A stretch of 64,000 nt of DNA from Paenibacillus phocaeensis (GTDB lineage: Bacteria > Bacillota > Bacilli > Paenibacillales > Paenibacillaceae). The position numbers were made by a program, and so were the translations under genes. The stretch lies in assembly GCF_900021165.1 (NCBI RefSeq), contig NZ_FCOQ01000013.1, positions 31,512 through 95,511 on the forward strand, written 5' to 3'. Below the pieces are notes generated by a model that was given only the letters and a program-made list of their open reading frames with translations, was not told where the DNA came from and ran no database searches. Below, one piece after another: positions 59,348-64,000 of this stretch (the first letter of the stretch is position 1; each line of letters begins with the position of its first letter).

Positions 59348-60939
59348 TCGCGATGGCGAACGAACCGGATCGCGGCCGGGAGAGCGAATGGCGGCGCATC
59401 GCCGCCCTCGTCGACGGGCTGGAGGCGTCCGTGACGGAGCTGAGCGATCGCATATGGGAGCTGGCCGAGACGAAATTTGAAGAGTTCGTCTCGGCCGAGC
59501 TGTTGGCGGACCGGCTGGCGGCGGCCGGGTTCGCGGTCAAGCGCGGCATCGGCGGACTGCCGACCGCCTTTATCGCCTCGTACAGCTGCGGCGCGGGCGG
59601 ACCGGTCATCGCGCTGCTGGGCGAGTACGATGCGCTGCCCGGCCTCAGCCAGCAAGACGGCATCGCGACGCCCGAGGTTGCGGCCGGCGGCGGAGGGAAC
59701 GGCCATGGCTGCGGCCATCATTTGCTGGGTGCGGGTTCCGTGGCCGCGGCGATCGCGCTGAAGGAATACATGGCCGAGACCGGGCTGCCGGGCACGGTCC
59801 GCTACTACGGCTGTCCGGCCGAGGAAGGCGGTTCCGGCAAGACGTTCCTCGTGCGGGAGGGCGCTTTTGAGGGCGTCGACGCAGCCTTGACCTGGCATCC
59901 CGGCTACGGCAATGCGGTCGTATCCATGACCTCCTCGGCCAATTACCAGGTCCGCTACCGGTTCCACGGGCGCAGCGCCCACGCGGCGGCCGGCCCCCAT
60001 CAGGGCCGAAGCGCGTTGGACGCGGTCGAGCTGATGAACGTCGGGGCCAACTATCTGCGGGAGCATGTCCCGCCGGAAGTCCGTTTTCATTACGCAGTGA
60101 CGGACACCGGCGGCTTCTCCCCGAACGTCGTCCCGGCGACCGCGGAGGTCGTGTACTTGATCCGCGCGCCGGAGGTCCGCGACGTCGAAGCGGTATACGC
60201 CCGCATCAACGACATCGCCAGGGGCGCGGCGCTGATGACCGGAACGGAAGCGCAGATCCGCTTCGAAAAAGCCTGCTCCAACCTCATTCCCAACGTGACG
60301 TTGGAGCAGGTGATGTACCGATGCTTCGAAGCGCTTGGCGTACCGGCGTTCACGGAGGCGGAGCAGCGTTACGCCGCTGCCATCGCCGCCACGCTTCAGC
60401 CGGAGCGTGCCGGCGCAAGCGAAGCGGGCGCACCTGGCGGGTCGGCTGGTACTGCCGTTCTTGCCGATCCGGCTAGCCCGACTGACACGGCCGCCCTAAC
60501 TGCCCCGGCCGCCCCGTTGGCTCCCGCCGCGGCGTCTCCGTCCTTCCCGCCGGCTTCGCCCGCGCTGCCGGAGACGCTCGAGCCTTACGCACCGGTGACG
60601 GGGCGGATGCTCGGCTCGACGGACGTCGCCGACGTCAGCTGGGTCGTTCCCACGGCCCAGCTGGAGACGGTATGCTTCGCCGCCGACACGCCGTTCCACT
60701 CGTGGCAGATGGTTGCGCAGGGGCGGTCTACCGCCGCCCACAAGGGCATGCCGCATGCCGCCAAAGTACTGGCGGCGACCGCGGCCGAGCTGCTAAGGCA
60801 GCCGGCGCTGCTCGAACAAGCGAAGCAGGAGCTGCGAAGCCGCGGCGGCCTGGAGGGCTACGTCTGCCCCATCCCGCCCGATGTCCGGCCGCCGGTGAAG
60901 GCCGCTCCGAAGGAGCCGCTAAAGCGGGGGACCCCTTAG
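59344..60939 (+). CDS. M20 family amidohydrolase (AbgB-like) with Ala/Pro-rich insert
   Basis: 531 residues. GTG 59344 overlaps the preceding TGA; an ATG nine bases later (59353) is also possible. Metal-site motifs: GEYDALPGL, GHGCGHHLLG, PAEEGGSGK, WHPGY. The C-terminal half resumes with LGSTDVADVSWVVPTAQ. Between about residues 355 and 425 lies a low-complexity Ala/Pro/Ser insert (APGGSAG..., LAPAAASPSFPPASPALPET) not usual in AbgB proteins. The family cleaves amide bonds such as p-aminobenzoyl-glutamate. Here it probably frees an amine or amidine from a conjugate. Confidence 0.8.
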   Translation: MIAMANEPDRGRESEWRRIAALVDGLEASVTELSDRIWELAETKFEEFVSAELLADRLAAAGFAVKRGIGGLPTAFIASYSCGAGGPVIALLGEYDALPGLSQQDGIATPEVAAGGGGNGHGCGHHLLGAGSVAAAIALKEYMAETGLPGTVRYYGCPAEEGGSGKTFLVREGAFEGVDAALTWHPGYGNAVVSMTSSANYQVRYRFHGRSAHAAAGPHQGRSALDAVELMNVGANYLREHVPPEVRFHYAVTDTGGFSPNVVPATAEVVYLIRAPEVRDVEAVYARINDIARGAALMTGTEAQIRFEKACSNLIPNVTLEQVMYRCFEALGVPAFTEAEQRYAAAIAATLQPERAGASEAGAPGGSAGTAVLADPASPTDTAALTAPAAPLAPAAASPSFPPASPALPETLEPYAPVTGRMLGSTDVADVSWVVPTAQLETVCFAADTPFHSWQMVAQGRSTAAHKGMPHAAKVLAATAAELLRQPALLEQAKQELRSRGGLEGYVCPIPPDVRPPVKAAPKEPLKRGTP

Positions 60940-60942
60940 CGG
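60916..60942 (+). terminator. hairpin over the last codons of the nitrogen operon
   Basis: CCGCTAA (60916-60922) pairs with TTAGCGG (60936-60942), with GC-rich sequence between, and CTTTTAG follows after 11 nt. It includes the stop codon. Weak as a terminator. Confidence 0.35.
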
Positions 60943-60965
60943 CAGACGCGGGCTTTTAGCAAATG

Positions 60966-61141
60966 CTGCATTTTGTACAACAATTTCACGCCGCAACCGT
61001 TACTTCAGAGCGATTTGTTGTAAAAAGTACAACATTTCCGCTTCCCGAGACCGATGAAGGCCAAAAATGTTGCACAAAATACAACAACTCACCGTTCACA
61101 GCTAATTTCGAAGCTCCATTGTTGCATAAAAGACAACATTT
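60966..61141 (+). repeat. 52-bp-period dyad repeat array, right (4 units)
   Basis: Four 20-nt units start at 60966, 61018, 61070 and 61122, again exactly 52 bp apart. The second, TTGTAAAAAGTACAACATTT, preceded by TG, is a perfect 7-bp dyad TGTTGTA-N5-TACAACA. The motif has the same orientation on the plus strand as in the left array, and spacers are again 32 nt. The array starts 27 bp after the last stop of the nitrogen operon. Neither side shows a further unit. Short open frames across it are artefacts of the repeat. Confidence 0.85.
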
Positions 61142-61292
61142 TCACGATTTAGCGTCCCTGGCCCGTGAACCAGAAGCACGCGGCGGGCGGCAATCGTTCC
61201 CGCCACCGGCTACTCCATCGTTTAGTCAGCTTCCTAGCCACCTATGCCGGTTCACCACCAGCACCACCACCAACGCCAGCATCAGCACCAAA

Positions 61293-61322
61293 AAGCCCGC
61301 TCCCAATAACAGGGGCGGGCTT
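61293..61322 (-). terminator. terminator of phosphoketolase gene
   Basis: AAGCCCGC (61293-61300) and GCGGGCTT (61315-61322) with inner CC/GG, then Ts on the minus strand; 24 bp after the stop. Confidence 0.75.
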
Positions 61323-61345
61323 CCTCATTCTCCTCGCAACGCGGC

Positions 61346-63730
61346 TTACTTCAGCGGTTTCCAGACCCAGTTTTCCACTTCCGGCAGGTCGACGCCTTCC
61401 TCGCGGATGTAGGCATGATGCTTCTTGATCATCGCATCCATTTCAGCGGCGATCGAAGCGTATTGTCCCGCGTTCGGCAGGCTTAGTACCGCTTCCTTAA
61501 CCAGGTCGAACCGGTCCATCTGGTTCACCACGCGCATATCGAACGGCGTTGTGATGTCGCCGTTTTCGCGGTACCCGTGGACATGCAGGTTATGGTTGCG
61601 GCGGTCGAAGAACAGGTCCTTGATCAGGCCTTCATAACCGTGGAAGGCGAACACGACCGGTTTGTCTTTGGTGAAGAACGCGTCGAATTCGTCATCGGAC
61701 AAGCCGCGCGGATCGAGCTTCCGGCTTCTCAACTTCAGCAAATCGACCACGTTGATGTAACGGATTTTCAACTCCGGCAATTTCTCATGTAACATGCTGA
61801 TCGCGGCCAAGCTCTCCATCGTCGGCTCCGTGCCGGAGGAGGCAAACACGATATCCGGCTCGCCGCCTTGATCGGTGCTGGCCCAGTCGATGACTTTCAA
61901 GCCCTTTTCCACCAGTTCCGCGGCTTCATCGGCCGTAAACCATTGCGGACGTGGATGTTTGGACGAGACGATCAGGTTGATCTTCTGGCGATCGTTCAGA
62001 ATTCGGTCGAACACGGCCAGCAGCGTATTGGCGTCTGCCGGCAAATACTCGCGGATGAACTCCGGCTTCTTGTCGGCCAGATGGCCCAGCAACCCCGGAT
62101 CTTGGTGCGTGTAGCCGTTGTGGTCCTGTTGGAACACCGTCGACGTGGCCACGACGTTCAAGGACGGAATCTTCCCGCGCCAGCCATGATCGGTCGCTTT
62201 GCGCAGCCATTTGAAGTGCTGGGTGATCATCGAATCGACCACGCGCAGGAACGCTTCATAGCTGGCGAAAAAGCCGTGGCGCCCGGTCAACACGTAGCCT
62301 TCGAGCAGGCCTTCCGCCTGATGCTCGGACAGTTGCGAATCGATGACGCGGCCGTAGGAAGCCAGGAATTCATCGTTCGGCTCCTTCACGGCGTCCAGCC
62401 ATTGGCGCTTGGTGACGTCGAACACCGGCCCGAGGCGGTTGGACATCGTTTCGTCCGGACCGAAGATGCGGAAGTTCTTGTTCGCTTCGTTCAGCCGCAC
62501 GACCTCGGCCACGTATTTACCCAGCACGGACATGTCCTGGGCGACTAACTTGCCCGGTACGGAGTTATCCAGCGCGAAGTCCCGGAAGTTCGGGAGGCGC
62601 AACTCCTTCACCAGACGGCCGGCGTCGGTGACCGGATTTTTGCCCATGCGGCGTTTGCCCTTCGGCAGGATCTCGGCGATTTCGTCTTTCAATCTGCCAT
62701 TCTCGTAGAACAGCTCCTCCGGACGGTAACTCTTCATCCATTCCAGCAAAGCCGGAGCGTGCTGCATGTTTTTCTGGTCCACCGGAATCGGTACCTGGTG
62801 GGCGCGGAACGAATTTTCATTCGGTACGCCGCCCCATTCCTTCGGCCCCGTCCAGCCTTTCGGGGAACGGAACACCAGCATCGGCCAGACCGGACGGGCA
62901 GCATCCCCGGTTTCGCGCGCATGCTGTTGGATGGCCTGAATTCTCTCGACGATCGTGTCGAGCGCTTTCGCCATCGCCGGATGCATCAACTCCGGATCTT
63001 CGCCTTCAACGAAAATCGGCTCCCAGCCCATGCCTTTGAAGTAAGCGGTCAGTTCTTCGTTCGTTTGGCGGGACAGGATCGTCGGGTTGCTGATCTTGAA
63101 TCCGTTCAGGTGCAGAATCGGCAGCACGGCCCCGTCCGTGATCGGGTTGATGAACCGGTTGGAGAACCACGATGCCGCCAGCGGGCCGGTTTCGGCCTCC
63201 CCGTCGCCGACGACCACCGCCGAGATCAGGTTCGGATGGTCCAGAATCGCCCCCACGCCGTGGGAAAGCGAATACCCCAATTCCCCGCCTTCATGAATCG
63301 AACCCGGCGTTTCCGGCGCGGCATGAGACGCGACCCCGCCCGGGAAGGAGAACTGCTTGAACAACTTCTTCATCCCCTGGAGATCCTGCGTAATTTCCGG
63401 GTAGATCTCCGTGTAGCTGCCGTCCAGGTAAGAGTTCGATACCATCACCTGCCCGCCGTGGCCGGGTCCTTCGATATAGAACATATCCAGATCGTATTTG
63501 CAGATGACCCGGTTGAGATGGGCGTAAATAAAGTTTTGCCCCGGAATGGTCCCCCAGTGCCCGATCGGCTTCACCTTCACGTCCGATTCCTTCAGCGGTT
63601 CCAGCAGCAGCGGGTTGTCCTTCAGGTACAACTGCCCCACCGAAATATAGTTCGCAGCACGCCAATAAGCGTCCAGCTTGGCCAAATACGTTTTGGAGGA
63701 ATAATCGACTTGCGATACCGTAAATGCCAT
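61346..63730 (-). CDS. xpkA: phosphoketolase (xylulose-5-P/fructose-6-P)
   Basis: 794 residues from the ATG at 63730 with AAAGGGAG 8 nt upstream. Full-length TPP-dependent phosphoketolase: [81 protein letters not shown] (TPP motif GDGEAETG with NRFINP) and the C-terminal region [13 protein letters not shown]. It splits xylulose-5-P or fructose-6-P to acetyl-P. It is a single gene with its own terminator. Promoter sequences are AT-rich. Confidence 0.93.
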   Translation of the reverse strand: MAFTVSQVDYSSKTYLAKLDAYWRAANYISVGQLYLKDNPLLLEPLKESDVKVKPIGHWGTIPGQNFIYAHLNRVICKYDLDMFYIEGPGHGGQVMVSNSYLDGSYTEIYPEITQDLQGMKKLFKQFSFPGGVASHAAPETPGSIHEGGELGYSLSHGVGAILDHPNLISAVVVGDGEAETGPLAASWFSNRFINPITDGAVLPILHLNGFKISNPTILSRQTNEELTAYFKGMGWEPIFVEGEDPELMHPAMAKALDTIVERIQAIQQHARETGDAARPVWPMLVFRSPKGWTGPKEWGGVPNENSFRAHQVPIPVDQKNMQHAPALLEWMKSYRPEELFYENGRLKDEIAEILPKGKRRMGKNPVTDAGRLVKELRLPNFRDFALDNSVPGKLVAQDMSVLGKYVAEVVRLNEANKNFRIFGPDETMSNRLGPVFDVTKRQWLDAVKEPNDEFLASYGRVIDSQLSEHQAEGLLEGYVLTGRHGFFASYEAFLRVVDSMITQHFKWLRKATDHGWRGKIPSLNVVATSTVFQQDHNGYTHQDPGLLGHLADKKPEFIREYLPADANTLLAVFDRILNDRQKINLIVSSKHPRPQWFTADEAAELVEKGLKVIDWASTDQGGEPDIVFASSGTEPTMESLAAISMLHEKLPELKIRYINVVDLLKLRSRKLDPRGLSDDEFDAFFTKDKPVVFAFHGYEGLIKDLFFDRRNHNLHVHGYRENGDITTPFDMRVVNQMDRFDLVKEAVLSLPNAGQYASIAAEMDAMIKKHHAYIREEGVDLPEVENWVWKPLK

Positions 63731-63784
63731 TTCTACCACTCCCTTTAGATTTGTCTGTTTCTGTTTCTGTACCGCACACCTATA

Positions 63785-63866
63785 TTGTGAATATTTTCAC
63801 CCATAATTATATAATAGCGTCCTTTTTATAAATTGATACGGTCCAATTATGTGAAATATTGAACAT
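63785..63866 (-). promoter_or_regulatory. Rex-like operators upstream of phosphoketolase
   Basis: TTGTGAA-TATT-TTCACCC (63785-63802) matches the Rex box TTGTGAA-N4-TTCACAA except for the last two bases. A weaker site TGTGAA-ATAT-TGAACA lies at 63850-63865. A TATAAT (63806-63811, minus strand) lies between. Redox control by NADH/NAD+ is suggested. Confidence 0.45.
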
Positions 63867-63950
63867 AGTATGAAAATTGATCGGTCCTCTTCTGTAAAAA
63901 GAGTTGGCCGATCACTTCATAAAAATGATGGAAACCCAATTCATAAAAGA

Positions 63951-63967
63951 GCTATCCGATGGATAGC
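63951..63967 (-). terminator. hairpin at right edge of window
   Basis: GCTATCC-GAT-GGATAGC followed on the minus strand by CTCTTTTATG. It may end a minus-strand gene beyond the window. Confidence 0.4.
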
Positions 63968-64000
63968 CCTGCATGTATATCCTTTTTAGCTATCTCACTA

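Noticed and set aside
60963..61412. A 149-codon plus-strand open frame across the right array.
   Set aside because: It reads through the 52-bp repeats in shifting frames, includes terminator sequence and has no conserved protein features. The same applies to the short frame at 48196-48507.

Overview
The window looks like chromosomal DNA of a Paenibacillaceae member (Paenibacillus or a close relative). The evidence is strong purine-rich ribosome-binding sites with TTG/GTG starts, PBSX-type tail genes, UAAP-type DUF1989 proteins, a PucR regulator, an HPr kinase paralog, and many small XRE regulators. The assignment rests on gene content only. Most of the window is moderately GC-rich, and AT-rich islands mark the accessory genes.

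Layout. (1) 96-12597, minus strand: a contractile-tail module from tail terminator, sheath and tube through baseplate and fibres to a small holin. It includes a textbook A AAA AAC -1 frameshift site in the tail assembly chaperone. No capsid, portal or terminase gene lies upstream; a terminator and unrelated genes follow, so a tailocin (phage-tail-like bacteriocin) is likely. (2) 13-33 kb: an accessory region. It has a decayed methyltransferase, a HigBA toxin-antitoxin pair, a lipoprotein, a large XRE/TPR regulator, three tandem small XRE regulators, an AT-rich AAA+ ATPase/S8 subtilase pair, a DUF2075 nuclease-helicase with a MazG-like pyrophosphohydrolase, a truncated Abi gene and a TetR/DUF2269/DoxX operon. 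It also has a two-gene toxin-antitoxin-like operon with a frameshifted second gene, a DfsB-like protein, an HprK paralog, an AAC(3)-type acetyltransferase and a PAS-MCP sensor. (3) 33.5-37.7 kb: an exported nucleotide phosphoesterase with a LysM anchor and a membrane serine hydrolase. (4) 37.8-47.1 kb, minus strand: a LacI-controlled sugar operon with ribokinase and an RbsABC-type importer, joined to a ureidoglycolate-lyase-like protein, an M20 deacylase and an amidotransferase-like protein. (5) 48.2-61.1 kb: a nitrogen-scavenging locus of two divergent operons. The left operon (two DUF1989/carboxyguanidine deiminase subunits) sits behind a guanidine-I riboswitch with a clear terminator. The right operon encodes allophanate hydrolase, PucR, a NitT/TauT-type ABC importer, a MATE exporter, two isochorismatase-fold hydrolases and an M20 amidohydrolase. 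Two perfect TGTNA-N7-TNACA (GlnR/TnrA-type) boxes lie between them. (6) 61.3-63.7 kb: phosphoketolase with Rex-like sites upstream.

The most unusual structure is a pair of arrays, 48259-48434 and 60966-61141. Each has four copies of a 20-nt partly palindromic motif repeating at exactly 52 bp (about five helical turns). They begin about 30 bp beyond the last stop codon at each end of the nitrogen locus, so they bracket it. Two other dispersed hairpin repeats (24771/31358 and 37711/47570) and a hairpin-rich intergenic segment (47371-47479) are also noteworthy.

How the genes work together: guanidine or related ureido compounds would enter through the ABC importer. Carboxyguanidine (from a carboxylase not encoded here) or biuret-like compounds would be converted to allophanate, and allophanate hydrolase would release ammonia and CO2. 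Control would be by nitrogen status, the PucR protein and free guanidine. This pathway is inferred from families and gene order.
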